Source: Flavobacteriaceae bacterium UBA3159
GTDB lineage: Bacteria; Bacteroidota; Bacteroidia; Flavobacteriales; Flavobacteriaceae
Direction of reading: 5' to 3'
Assembly: GCA_002364535.1 (NCBI GenBank)
Contig: DEYL01000002.1
Span: forward strand, 113,087 to 177,086
DNA length: 64,000 nucleotides
In this document: positions 1 through 9,294 of the stretch, in pieces
How positions within the stretch are numbered: position 1 is the stretch's first letter
Layout of the letters: each line of letters opens with the position of its first letter
Made by a program: the position numbers and the translations under genes
Notes under the pieces: model-generated
Seen by the model: only the letters and a program-made list of their open reading frames with translations
What the model was told of the DNA's origin: nothing
The model's database searches: none

Positions 1-1
1 A

Positions 2-1738
2 TCAAATCCTAACTGGGTTTTGAACAAACAACCTAAGGATGACAGGATAAAAAGAGCAATCTCAAGCTTAAACATTAAATATGAATTTTCTGAAAAGCTC
101 TCATTCCAAGCTAGAGCTTCCTATGACTATTCTAATAAAACATATGAGCAACAACATGCAGCAAGTTCTAACCCAACTAATACTGGTGATAACGGTAGAT
201 GGGACTACAGAAGGCTAAATGACGAACTGTTTTATACAGATGGTATATTATCTTTTAACGATAACCTTACAGATGATTTGAGTTTGACACTTGTTGCCGG
301 AGCATCACTTCAACATCATGTATATGGTGAAGGAGTGTCCGTAACATCTGGTAATGATGGAAAGCTTTTTTACGCTAATGAATTTAACTTCCAAAACCTT
401 CCAACTAATGTTCAAGTTCGATCGGCTCTTGGAAGTAAAGTTGAAAAACAGGCTGTATTTGGAAATGCAGTAATTGGATTTAAAGATTATCTTTTCTTAG
501 ACGTATCAGGAAGAAATGACTGGGCTTCTACCCTTGTAGGAACTGGGAATGACTCATATTTTTACCCTTCTTATGGGTTGTCTGCCATAGTTTCAGAAAT
601 GATAAGTCTCCCCCAAATTATAAGCTTTGCTAAAATTAGAGGTTCGCTTGCATCTGTAGGTAATGAAGTTCCTTTTAATAGAATTAATCCTCAAAATACT
701 GTTACTGCAGCAGGAGGTGTTAATAGAAATACGCAAAAACCATTTACAGATTTAGAACCTGAATTAATTGAAACTACTGAATTTGGTATTGATCTAAGAT
801 TTATGAACAATAAAATAGGCTTAGATTTAGCAGTTTACAATATCAAAAGTACAAATCAATTCTTAAGTCTTAGTGCACCATCAGGATCAGGTTACACTAC
901 TTATTTTGTAAATGCAGGAGAGATTGTTAATAAAGGAATTGAATTAAGTCTTAGTGGCAATATTATTGAAAAGGGTAATCTTTCCTGGACTTCTGTTCTT
1001 AACTTTACAAAAAACACAAATGAAGTTGTATCAATTCATCCAGATCTTACAGGTCTTGGAGATGGCGGAGGAGATGGTGTTCAGTCTAGATTTGTCCCCG
1101 GAGGGTCAATTGGAGATTTGTATGTAAGAAAGCACAAGAGAGATACTCAAGGAAGAATTATAATTGACAAAAACGGAGCTCCACTTAGTACTGATCATGA
1201 GCTCGCAGGTAATGCTGAACCAGATTTTAGTATTGGATGGTCGAATAACTTTTCTTTAGGGGATAAACTTACTGCTGGATTTATCATAAATGGTAAATTT
1301 GGAGGTGAGGTATACTCTCACACAGAAACTATGTTAAATGGTTTTGGAGTTTCTAAAAGATCAGGTGAAGCAAGAGATGCTGGGAGTGTATCTGTAAATG
1401 CGGTAGATGAAAATGGTTCAGCTGTTAGTTCAGTAGACCCTGTAAAATGGTATACAGCTCTCGGTGATAGAAATGGTATTGGAGAACCCTATGTATACAG
1501 TAGAACTAACATTAGACTAACCCAGCTTTCAATTGGTTACAACTTTGATGTTTCATCTCTTGGAATTCCAATTGAAGGGGCTAATTTGTCTTTGATAGGT
1601 AATAATCTTCTTTACAGTGCAGAGGCTCCATTTGATCCTGAAGTAGCAATGAGTACAGGAAGAAATGCTCAAGGAATTGATAACTTTACAACTCCTTCTA
1701 CCAGAACAATCGGTATGAACTTAAGATTAACTTTCTAA
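2..1738 (+). CDS. SusC/RagA-family TonB-linked outer membrane protein, 5' end cut by window
   Basis: This is the C-terminal 578 or so residues of a SusC-type TonB-dependent transporter, the outer-membrane barrel that imports oligomers with a SusD lid. The frame is open to the left edge, so the signal peptide, carboxypeptidase-like domain and plug lie outside the window; the in-frame TTG at 20 is internal. The visible part alternates aromatic and polar residues like beta strands, has family-type stretches such as GRNDWAST, LEPELIETTEFGIDLRF and FTKNTNEV, and ends in LRLTF with the terminal Phe typical of outer-membrane barrels. The SusD gene follows after 12 bases, so they are co-transcribed. 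The substrate cannot be read from the sequence. Base composition looks more AT-rich than the genes after 3.4 kb. Confidence 0.93.
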   Translation, partial: SNPNWVLNKQPKDDRIKRAISSLNIKYEFSEKLSFQARASYDYSNKTYEQQHAASSNPTNTGDNGRWDYRRLNDELFYTDGILSFNDNLTDDLSLTLVAGASLQHHVYGEGVSVTSGNDGKLFYANEFNFQNLPTNVQVRSALGSKVEKQAVFGNAVIGFKDYLFLDVSGRNDWASTLVGTGNDSYFYPSYGLSAIVSEMISLPQIISFAKIRGSLASVGNEVPFNRINPQNTVTAAGGVNRNTQKPFTDLEPELIETTEFGIDLRFMNNKIGLDLAVYNIKSTNQFLSLSAPSGSGYTTYFVNAGEIVNKGIELSLSGNIIEKGNLSWTSVLNFTKNTNEVVSIHPDLTGLGDGGGDGVQSRFVPGGSIGDLYVRKHKRDTQGRIIIDKNGAPLSTDHELAGNAEPDFSIGWSNNFSLGDKLTAGFIINGKFGGEVYSHTETMLNGFGVSKRSGEARDAGSVSVNAVDENGSAVSSVDPVKWYTALGDRNGIGEPYVYSRTNIRLTQLSIGYNFDVSSLGIPIEGANLSLIGNNLLYSAEAPFDPEVAMSTGRNAQGIDNFTTPSTRTIGMNLRLTF

Positions 1739-1750
1739 ATTTAGAAAAAA

Positions 1751-3328
1751 ATGAAAAAAAATATTTTTTACATATTATTAATTGGATTGATTACACTTTA
1801 CTCGTGTACTGACGATTTCGCGGAATTAAACACCAATCCTAACCAAATAACTACTGAATCCCTTAAACAAAATTTTAATCATGTTGGAGCTTATTTTCCT
1901 TCTATGTTAAAAGCTATTAGTGGAAACCAGGTTATGCATAATCTTAATAATGACTCATGGGTAAGACATTATGCTACACCAACTCCTTTTGTCGGAGGTA
2001 TAAATAATACGACTTATTATCCTAGATGGATCCACCAATATTGGAACCGTATCTATGGAAGTATTATGGCTCCTGGAAGACAAGTTATTCAGATTGCTGA
2101 AGAAGGTGGTTATGACATGTTTGTTCAATGGACAAAACTAATACAGATCCTTGCCGCTTCAAGGCTTAGTGCCTACCATGGACCTATTATTTACTCAAAT
2201 TATGGGACTCAAGGAGATGTAATGTATGATACTGAGGCTGAACTATATACGACTTGGTTTTCAGAGTTAGACAAAGTTGTTTCTACATTTTCATCTGATA
2301 CATCATATTCAGGTTTCAAAGATTTTGATGCAAGTTATGGTGGTAGTATACCCCATTGGATTAAAATGGCTAATTCGCTTAGGCTTAGATTAGCTATGAG
2401 GATTTCTAAAGTAAATCCTACCCTTGCAAAGACTGAAGGAGAAAAAGCAATCAATGATCCAGGTGGATTAATAACTACTAATGCAGAGAATCTCATGCTA
2501 TCTCTATATGGAGATCCATTTCACGAGGTAACTATTGGTTTTTCATGGAATGATACACGTATGAGTGCATCAATGGAGTCAATTCTTGGTGGTTATGATG
2601 ATCCTAGAGCTCCTAAATACTGGTCTCCAGTTGCAGATGCATCATTAGTAGCTGATCATCCCACCTTCCCTTACAAGGGCATTAGAAATGGTGCTTACCT
2701 AGCTTCTAAGGCACTTCACTTGCCATATTCTAATATTAGTGAAGATTTTAAATCAGCTTCTGATAGAAAACTCGTTGATGCAGCAGAAGTTCATTTTGCA
2801 TTAGCTGAAGCTAGTCTTAGAGGATGGTCTACTCCTTTGACGGCACATGCCCACTACGAGGAAGGTGTAAAACAGTCTTTCGCTTACTGGGGAGCTGGTG
2901 GTGTAGATGCCTATTTAGCAAATAATTCAGGTACTCCACTTAATTATGACGACGTTGTTGAGACTGGTGATGTTAATGATTTTGTCTCGAGAATATCTGC
3001 AACTGTTGCTTGGGATGAAACTGGCACTAATGAGGAAAAACTTGAAAAAATCATGACACAAAAGTGGATTGCTGCTTATACTAATTCTATTGAAGCTTGG
3101 GTTGATCACAGAAGAACCGGATACCCGAAACTTCCTTATAATTATCAAAATGATAGTAACTCTGATTTTGGAGTTGTTCCTGGTGATGAGTTTATGAAGA
3201 GAATGGTGTTTCCAGTTGGTGAGAAAACCAATAATGCATCCGGTTATTCTGATGCTGTCTCAAAACTTGGTGGACCTGACGAAATTAATACTAGGTTGTA
3301 TTGGGATACTGGAGGATCAAACTTCTAA
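1751..3328 (+). CDS. SusD/RagB-family nutrient-binding lipoprotein (SusD-like_2 type)
   Basis: A 525-residue surface lipoprotein that binds the substrate and caps the SusC barrel encoded just upstream. The N-terminus has a lysine pair, a hydrophobic core and the lipobox LYSC (Cys at residue 19). The mature start contains FAELNTNPNQ, a signature I associate with the SusD-like_2 subfamily, which often accompanies SusC proteins handling small sugars, peptides or unknown ligands. The body is rich in helix-forming segments consistent with the TPR-like SusD fold. The ATG is preceded by an A-rich stretch and no Shine-Dalgarno, normal for Bacteroidota. A strong hairpin terminator follows the stop, so the SusCD unit ends here. 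Confidence 0.92.
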   Translation: MKKNIFYILLIGLITLYSCTDDFAELNTNPNQITTESLKQNFNHVGAYFPSMLKAISGNQVMHNLNNDSWVRHYATPTPFVGGINNTTYYPRWIHQYWNRIYGSIMAPGRQVIQIAEEGGYDMFVQWTKLIQILAASRLSAYHGPIIYSNYGTQGDVMYDTEAELYTTWFSELDKVVSTFSSDTSYSGFKDFDASYGGSIPHWIKMANSLRLRLAMRISKVNPTLAKTEGEKAINDPGGLITTNAENLMLSLYGDPFHEVTIGFSWNDTRMSASMESILGGYDDPRAPKYWSPVADASLVADHPTFPYKGIRNGAYLASKALHLPYSNISEDFKSASDRKLVDAAEVHFALAEASLRGWSTPLTAHAHYEEGVKQSFAYWGAGGVDAYLANNSGTPLNYDDVVETGDVNDFVSRISATVAWDETGTNEEKLEKIMTQKWIAAYTNSIEAWVDHRRTGYPKLPYNYQNDSNSDFGVVPGDEFMKRMVFPVGEKTNNASGYSDAVSKLGGPDEINTRLYWDTGGSNF

Positions 3329-3353
3329 ATTTCATTCTTAGTATTGATAGAAT

Positions 3354-3387
3354 AAAAGCCTGTAATTTTACAGGCTTTTGTTTTTTT
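3354..3387 (+). terminator. Rho-independent terminator after susCD
   Basis: The perfect 12-bp inverted repeat AAAAGCCTGTAA / TTACAGGCTTTT is followed within two bases by a run of seven T. It starts 25 bases after the SusD stop codon and separates the SusCD operon from the FG-GAP/ASPIC gene. Confidence 0.88.
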
Positions 3388-3423
3388 AATTGTATATATC
3401 TATGTCTTAAAAAAATAGCCATC

Positions 3424-6400
3424 ATGAATAAAACCTTATTACTCAAAAATATTTTGTTTTTGTTCTTTATAGGATTGCTATCTTGTACCCCTTCCGCAGA
3501 TAAAATGTTTACCCTAATGCCCTCTCGTGTGACAGGCATCAATTTTAAAAATCCATTAAAAGAAACTGAGCAGTTTAATGTACTCAACTATGGGTATTTA
3601 TACAATGGTGGGGGAGTTGCTATCGGAGACATCAACAATGACGGCCTTTCTGACATCTATTTTACAGGAAATATGGTTGGCAGTAGGCTATACCTCAATC
3701 AGGGTGATTTTAAGTTTAAGGAAATTGCAGAGCCAGCAGGAGTCTTTGCATCAGGACTGTGGAATACTGGAACCACCATGGCCGATGTAAATGGGGACGG
3801 CCTTGTAGATATTTATGTTTGTCGTTCTGCGGCAAAAAATCCTGACAGTAGAAAAAATTTACTTTTTATCAATAATGGGGATTTAACCTTTTCAGAAAAA
3901 GGGAAAGAATATGGTGTAGACGATTCAGGCTATACAACACAAGGGGCCTTTTTTGATTATGACAATGACGGGGATCTTGATCTCTACGTTCTCAACCACT
4001 CCACTCAAGAATTCGCCGGATTAGGAAAAATTTCAAGACATCACAAAAAACAAAAAAACAAATCCTACTCAGATAAACTGATGAGAAACGACAATGGAAA
4101 ATTTGTCGACGTTAGTGACGAGGTAGGATTGATATCCAATATACTTGGATTTGGCTTGGGAGTGGCTGTTTCAGATCTAAATAATGATGGGTGGTTGGAC
4201 CTCTATATTTCCAATGACTACAACGAACAAGATTATCTCTATCTGAATAATGGAGATGGTACCTTCTCAGAAAATTTGGAAAATTATATTGGCCATGTTT
4301 CCCTCTATTCAATGGGATCCGATATTGCTGATATTAACAATGACGGGCTGACGGATATAATGACGCTCGACATGCTTCCCGAGGGGAATTATAGGATCAA
4401 AATGACCTCCGGTCCGGATAATTTCGAAAAATTAAGTCACTTGGATAAAAATGGTTTTTACCACCAAACCATGAGGAACATGTTACAACTCAATCGAGGT
4501 GGAGAGTACTTTTCTGAGATCGGTCAATTTTCAGGTGTCTCTAATACCGATTGGAGTTGGGCTTCTTTGTTTGCCGACCTGGACAATGACGGCTACAAAG
4601 ATCTTTTTATTACCAATGGCTACCGGAAAGATTATACCAATATGGATTTTATGAATTATGTGGTTCAGGAAAAAATCAATGAGCGAAAGACCAAAGAAAA
4701 AATTAAACTTACCGAACTCATTGAAAAAATGCCTTCAACGATGGAGGAAAACTACACATATAAAAACAATGGTGATTTGACCTTTTCTAAGATGAATAAA
4801 GACTGGGGTATCGACCAAAAGACACTGTCTAATGGAGCAGCTTATGCCGATCTAGATAATGACGGAGATATGGACCTGATCGTTAATAACATTGATGAAA
4901 AGGCCTTTATTTATAGAAATAATGCCGAAAAGTTTACCCAAAACAACTACTTAAAAATAGCATTGCACGGCGCAGGGAAAAATAAATTGGGTGTGGGGGC
5001 CAAAATAAAACTAACTGCCGGAGGAATGACCCAAATGCAAGAGCTTTTGAATACCAGAGGATATCAGTCTTCCGTAGATTTCAATCTGATTTTTGGTATT
5101 GGCCAATCTACTACTGTCGACCAATTAGAAGTCATTTGGCCCAATCAAAAAAAGCAGATAATTACCGACCTTGAACCCAATCAAACTCTTACCTTATATC
5201 AAAAAGATGCTGTAGATGATGTGATCCTGGAAAAAGATACAAACACCAAACTATTTCAGGAAGCTATTGAACTCGATTTTACCCATAGGGAAAACAATTA
5301 TAACGATTTTAAAAGAGAGATCATGCTACCGCACATGCTCTCCACATTAGGGCCAAAACTCGCCATAGGCGATGTCAATGGAGACGGATTAGAGGACGCC
5401 TTTATCGGAGGTGCCAAGGGAGCTGTTGGTGGAATTTTCCTCCAAACCCGATCGGGTGGCTTTGTCAAATCTAATAAAATTGATTTGCAACCCGATGCTG
5501 TCTCAGAGGATATGGGTGCCTTATTTTTTGATGCAGACGGGGATAAAGATTTGGATTTGTATGTCGTCAGTGGAGGAAATGAGTTTGAAAAAACAGATCC
5601 TGCCCTTAAAGACCGCCTTTACATTAACCGTGGAAAAGGAAATTTCATCAAATCAAAAAAAAATCTTCCTCATTTTACCTCCAGTGGATCTGTGGTAAAA
5701 GCTGCAGACTATGACAATGATGGGGATCAAGACCTGTTCATCGGAGGGAGGATTTTACCCAATCAATATCCCTATGCACCAAACAGTTACCTGTTTGAAA
5801 ATAACGGAAAAGGAATTTTTGAAGACGTTACAGATGACATAGCTGAAGGCTTGAAAAACATTGGAATGGTTTCCGATGCGCTTTGGACTGACTTCAATAA
5901 GGACAACCAACCTGATCTAATGCTGGTGGGGGAGTGGATGCCCATCACATTATTCGAAAATCAAAACGGCAATTTTAAAAACATTTCAGAGGAGGTAGGA
6001 TTTAAAAACTCTGATGGATGGTGGAATACTCTTGCCCAGGCTGATTTTGATCAAGACGGTGATATGGATTATGTGGCCGGTAATTTCGGGTTGAACTCAC
6101 AGTTAAAAACCTCTGTGGAGTATCCCATTGGGATCTTCGCTAAAGACTACGATAAAAATGGTTCTGTCGACCCTATTTTATCTTGTTATGATGAAGGAAA
6201 AAATTATCCGGTATTCTCTAAGGACGATATTCAACAACAATTGACCATCCTTAAAAATAGATTTGTACGATACAATGAATATGCCGATTTGACCATTGAT
6301 GAAATTTTTACTCCCCAGGAATTGGAGGGCTCTAAGGTTTTATATGCTAAAAATTTTGAGACCAGTATCATAGAGAATTTGGGGAATGGTCAATTTAAAA

Positions 6401-6729
6401 TAACCGCACTTCCCAAAGAGACTCAGTTGTCTCCCATTTATGGATTGGTTACAGGTGATTATAATCAAGACGGACACCTCGATATTGTGATGGGTGGAAA
6501 TTTTACCAGTTCCAGGGTAAAATTCGGACACTACGATGCCATCAGGGGCATTTGCCTGTTGGGCAATGGAAAAGGGCAGTTCAGATTCGAAGACGCCTCA
6601 GAAACAGGCTTGATGTTATCCGGCGAAGTCAGGGATATTCAGAAAATCATTTCTGCTCGTGGAGAAGAATATTTGATTTTTAGTCGAAACAATGATACGC
6701 CAAAAATCTATAAAACCAACCTAAACTAA
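3424..6729 (+). CDS. FG-GAP/VCBS-repeat lipoprotein with central ASPIC/UnbV domain
   Basis: A 1101-residue exported protein. The start chosen is the ATG giving MNKTLLLKNILFLFFIGLLSC, a clean lipoprotein signal (Cys 21); upstream codons run into the susD terminator. Calcium-binding DxNxDGxxD-type repeats occur at about residues 69, 120, 178, 251, 303, 385 and 476. An ASPIC/UnbV domain lies at about 520-590 (GVGAKIKL, FGIG, VIWPN). More repeats follow at about 650, 703, 762, 823, 874 and 1012. Together they suggest two seven-bladed propellers around the ASPIC module. Such proteins are common near SusCD pairs in marine Bacteroidota and are thought to bind or present ligands at the surface; no enzyme activity is assigned. 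The dioxygenase gene begins 4 bases downstream. Confidence 0.88.
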   Translation: MNKTLLLKNILFLFFIGLLSCTPSADKMFTLMPSRVTGINFKNPLKETEQFNVLNYGYLYNGGGVAIGDINNDGLSDIYFTGNMVGSRLYLNQGDFKFKEIAEPAGVFASGLWNTGTTMADVNGDGLVDIYVCRSAAKNPDSRKNLLFINNGDLTFSEKGKEYGVDDSGYTTQGAFFDYDNDGDLDLYVLNHSTQEFAGLGKISRHHKKQKNKSYSDKLMRNDNGKFVDVSDEVGLISNILGFGLGVAVSDLNNDGWLDLYISNDYNEQDYLYLNNGDGTFSENLENYIGHVSLYSMGSDIADINNDGLTDIMTLDMLPEGNYRIKMTSGPDNFEKLSHLDKNGFYHQTMRNMLQLNRGGEYFSEIGQFSGVSNTDWSWASLFADLDNDGYKDLFITNGYRKDYTNMDFMNYVVQEKINERKTKEKIKLTELIEKMPSTMEENYTYKNNGDLTFSKMNKDWGIDQKTLSNGAAYADLDNDGDMDLIVNNIDEKAFIYRNNAEKFTQNNYLKIALHGAGKNKLGVGAKIKLTAGGMTQMQELLNTRGYQSSVDFNLIFGIGQSTTVDQLEVIWPNQKKQIITDLEPNQTLTLYQKDAVDDVILEKDTNTKLFQEAIELDFTHRENNYNDFKREIMLPHMLSTLGPKLAIGDVNGDGLEDAFIGGAKGAVGGIFLQTRSGGFVKSNKIDLQPDAVSEDMGALFFDADGDKDLDLYVVSGGNEFEKTDPALKDRLYINRGKGNFIKSKKNLPHFTSSGSVVKAADYDNDGDQDLFIGGRILPNQYPYAPNSYLFENNGKGIFEDVTDDIAEGLKNIGMVSDALWTDFNKDNQPDLMLVGEWMPITLFENQNGNFKNISEEVGFKNSDGWWNTLAQADFDQDGDMDYVAGNFGLNSQLKTSVEYPIGIFAKDYDKNGSVDPILSCYDEGKNYPVFSKDDIQQQLTILKNRFVRYNEYADLTIDEIFTPQELEGSKVLYAKNFETSIIENLGNGQFKITALPKETQLSPIYGLVTGDYNQDGHLDIVMGGNFTSSRVKFGHYDAIRGICLLGNGKGQFRFEDASETGLMLSGEVRDIQKIISARGEEYLIFSRNNDTPKIYKTNLN

Positions 6730-6733
6730 CACC

Positions 6734-7459
6734 ATGATCTCCCCCAATCAATTAAATTTTTTTGAACAGGAGGGTTATTTAGCACTGGAAGATATTCTCA
6801 GTGTTCAAGACATGACATTTTACGTTCAAACTTATGATGCTTTTATCAATAACGAATTTGACACCTCTAATTTGAGATCAGATCTGTCCGGTAAACAAGA
6901 CAATGACAAGGAGTACATTACTCAAATCATGCTTCCCTCAAGAATTTATCCGGATTTACTCCAGCTCTCCATGCATCAAAAAGGTTTAGCGATTGCCCGG
7001 CAACTGTTGGGGGAAGATATGATATTAGATTTTGATATGCTGATCAACAAGGCCCCGCATACCAACCAACCCACTCCATGGCACCAGGATGCCGCTTATT
7101 GGATCGATATGCCCGACAAAAGAGCATTGAGTATTTGGTTTGCCATTGACGAGGCTACTCTCGACAATGGCTGTATGTGGTACACGCCCAAATCTCATAA
7201 ATTGCCCTTGAGGGAACACCATCAGCCCCTGGGCAAAGGAGCGCTTCAGTGCATTGGCTCTGAGGGAGAGAGTATGGCAGTTCCCCTAAAACCGGGTTCT
7301 TGTGCCATTCACCATGGGCATACGCTTCATTACAGTCGTGGAAATTCTACCTCCGGGCACCGCCGGGCATTCATCCTCAATTTTCGACCCAAAAAAATGG
7401 TGGAGTTGGAAAGAGAGCAGGGCATGGATCACTCCGGGAATAGACAGGTGAGGGCCTAA
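6734..7459 (+). CDS. phytanoyl-CoA dioxygenase (PhyH) family protein
   Basis: A 241-residue Fe(II)/2-oxoglutarate-dependent oxygenase of the PhyH family. The iron-binding HxD is visible as TPWHQDAAYW (His117, Asp119). The distal histidine lies in GHTLHYSRGN, probably His199. The Arg-rich HRRAFILNFRP just after would hold 2-oxoglutarate. There is no signal peptide, so it is cytoplasmic. It starts 4 bases after the ASPIC protein and almost certainly shares its transcript, so it may hydroxylate the ligand or a breakdown product of whatever that system takes up. The true substrate is unknown; family members act on acyl-CoAs, ectoine and small metabolites. It converges with the serine hydrolase gene with only 3 bases between stop codons. 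Confidence 0.87.
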   Translation: MISPNQLNFFEQEGYLALEDILSVQDMTFYVQTYDAFINNEFDTSNLRSDLSGKQDNDKEYITQIMLPSRIYPDLLQLSMHQKGLAIARQLLGEDMILDFDMLINKAPHTNQPTPWHQDAAYWIDMPDKRALSIWFAIDEATLDNGCMWYTPKSHKLPLREHHQPLGKGALQCIGSEGESMAVPLKPGSCAIHHGHTLHYSRGNSTSGHRRAFILNFRPKKMVELEREQGMDHSGNRQVRA

Positions 7460-7462
7460 AAG

Positions 7463-8713
7463 TTAATTATCTTCAATAGCAACATCCAAAATACTACCCC
7501 TTATACTCAAACGGTAAAGGTTCTTTTGTTCTCTTGTTGGATAAACCCTATTGGAAAGAAAAATCATAAAACATTGATTAACGGGATCCACCCATACCAA
7601 ATTCCCGGTAAATCCACTGTGACCAAAACTTTCTGGAGTGCATTTTTCTGATGGATATCGTTCTGAGGGGATAGAATCCAACGTGGGTTTGTCAAAGCCA
7701 AGCCCTCTTCGATTGTCAGAATTAGGATAAGTTCGTGATGTAAAGAGTTCTAAGGTTTCTGGTTTTAAATATTGCTTTCCTTCAAACTGTCCACCATTAA
7801 TAAACATTATCAATAATTTGGCCAGTGAAGATGCATTGGCGAACAGTCCTGCGTTACCGGAAATGCCTCCCATCAAACCGGCGGCTTCGTCGTGAACCCA
7901 ACCGTGTACCAATGTTTTTCTAAATAGAGAATCCATTTCGGTGGGAACGATTTCTTTTTTTGGATAATCATAACTGGGGTTAAAGGTCAATCGCTCTATG
8001 CCCATGGGATCGTAAAAATGACTGTCCAAAAATTCATCAAAGGGCTGCCCACTCATCTGTTCCACCATATCCGGCAAAAGAAAAAACAATAGGCCTGAGT
8101 ATCGGTACTCTCCAATTTTTTCGACCGGAGTTCTTTTGATTCTCCGCATTATTTTTCTCTGATATTTTCTGTGTATAAACAAAGAGTCTGAGAGGGGATC
8201 CGGGTACCTTTTATTTTGTGAGGGAGAAAGGGTTCTGGATTTCAGTTTTCCATTTTTTCGCCTTACGGTATTTTGGTGTTCGATGTAGGGTAACCATCCA
8301 GCTTGGTGGCTGAGGACTTCCCGAAAAGTACTGTGTTTTTTATTGGTGTTTTTGATCAGTGGAATGTAGTCCGCAACCTTACGATCCAAATCTATGTCGT
8401 ACAGCTCGTACAATTTCATAAAGGCTAGGGTGCTGGCCAAAATTTTGGTTACGGAGGCCAAGTCATACAGATGGTGGTTTTCTACCCGAACAATAGAATC
8501 ATAGGTGTGAAATCCATAACTTTTATTGAGTCTTATGCTGTCATGCTTAAAAATCAATACTTGAGCCCCCGGATATGCCTTTTGCTGAATTCCTATTTGA
8601 ACAATGGAGTCAATTTTGTAGTCCAAAGTATCATTGAGAGGGCTGTTAAGCGAATCTTGCCCTTGTAGCCCAAGAGTCCATACCATTGAAAAAAGGAAAA
8701 TCACTTTTTTCAT
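7463..8713 (-). CDS. beta-lactamase-family serine hydrolase, AmiE-like
   Basis: A 416-residue class C beta-lactamase/DD-peptidase-fold hydrolase. It has a Sec signal (MKKVIFLFSMVWTLGLQG) and the catalytic SxxK as SVTK in LASVTKILAS. YRYSG stands at the Tyr position and HSGFTG replaces the usual KTG. The segment HDEAAGLMGGISGNAGLF closely resembles the serine-hydrolase domain fused to the C-terminus of many Bacteroidota GH3 proteins, and the AmiE/YbbE N-acetylmuramyl-L-alanine amidases. Here it stands alone with no GH3 part, and has a basic insert around residues 145-180. It is the last gene of the leftward operon, 12 bases after a RidA gene. An amidase or esterase role is inferred; true beta-lactamase activity is unlikely. 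Confidence 0.85.
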   Translation of the reverse strand: MKKVIFLFSMVWTLGLQGQDSLNSPLNDTLDYKIDSIVQIGIQQKAYPGAQVLIFKHDSIRLNKSYGFHTYDSIVRVENHHLYDLASVTKILASTLAFMKLYELYDIDLDRKVADYIPLIKNTNKKHSTFREVLSHQAGWLPYIEHQNTVRRKNGKLKSRTLSPSQNKRYPDPLSDSLFIHRKYQRKIMRRIKRTPVEKIGEYRYSGLLFFLLPDMVEQMSGQPFDEFLDSHFYDPMGIERLTFNPSYDYPKKEIVPTEMDSLFRKTLVHGWVHDEAAGLMGGISGNAGLFANASSLAKLLIMFINGGQFEGKQYLKPETLELFTSRTYPNSDNRRGLGFDKPTLDSIPSERYPSEKCTPESFGHSGFTGNLVWVDPVNQCFMIFLSNRVYPTREQKNLYRLSIRGSILDVAIEDN

Positions 8714-8725
8714 AAGGATTGTTTT

Positions 8726-9286
8726 TTATTCAATTTCGACAATCACATCGATCTCTACCGCAATATTAAAGGGTAAAGATGCCATTCCTACGGCAGCCCG
8801 GGTGTGTTTTCCCCTTTCACCGAAAACAGCAACCATAAGGTCTGAAAAACCATTAACCACACTGGGGTGCTGTGTAAAATCGGGAGCAGCATTGACCATG
8901 CCTGTGGCCCTGATGATTCTTTTGACCCTGCTCAGATCTCCCAATGCGCTTTTTAGTATGGCGATTTGATTGATACCGGTCAGTCGGGCTGCCTCGTATC
9001 CCTCTTCGATACTCAAATCGGCACCTACTTTTCCGGCGATAAAGTTTCCATCCGGTTTTAGAGGACCGTTACCGGAGAGGAAAAGCAAATTTCCTACTTG
9101 AACGGTATTGACAAAATTGGCAACCGGGGAGGCGGGTTGGGGGAGTACGATTCCCATACTGTCCAATTTAGCCTCCGGATTGAAATCGGCTTTGACTTCT
9201 ACGGTTTTGTTTTGTGCTTGGGGTGAACCACAGGAAACCAGGGAAAGCCCAAAACTCAAAACCATTAAATATAGAATTTTCTTCAT
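8726..9286 (-). CDS. RidA/YjgF-family lipoprotein
   Basis: A 186-residue Rid-family protein. Cytoplasmic RidA hydrolyses reactive 2-aminoacrylate and related imines released by PLP enzymes. This copy has a signal ending in LSLVSC (Cys 19), so it should be an envelope lipoprotein rather than cytoplasmic. The Rid core starts near residue 55 (GNLLFLSGNGP). The substrate-binding arginine of active family members is kept as Arg163 in HTRAAVGMASLP, followed by the usual acidic VEIDVIVEIE end. It lies 8 bases downstream of a SelA-like PLP enzyme gene, and a second RidA lies on the other side of that gene. That placement supports imine clean-up or hydrolysis for the PLP enzyme outside the cytoplasm. 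Confidence 0.88.
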   Translation of the reverse strand: MKKILYLMVLSFGLSLVSCGSPQAQNKTVEVKADFNPEAKLDSMGIVLPQPASPVANFVNTVQVGNLLFLSGNGPLKPDGNFIAGKVGADLSIEEGYEAARLTGINQIAILKSALGDLSRVKRIIRATGMVNAAPDFTQHPSVVNGFSDLMVAVFGERGKHTRAAVGMASLPFNIAVEIDVIVEIE

Positions 9287-9294
9287 GACTTTTT

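Noticed and set aside
3301..3423. Upstream extension of the FG-GAP/ASPIC protein
   Set aside because: The frame is open but reads through the end of susD and its terminator; the ATG at 3424 starts a perfect lipoprotein signal.
7463..8713. Antibiotic-resistance beta-lactamase
   Set aside because: The family fold is right but the sequence matches the GH3-linked/AmiE type, with HSG in place of KTG.
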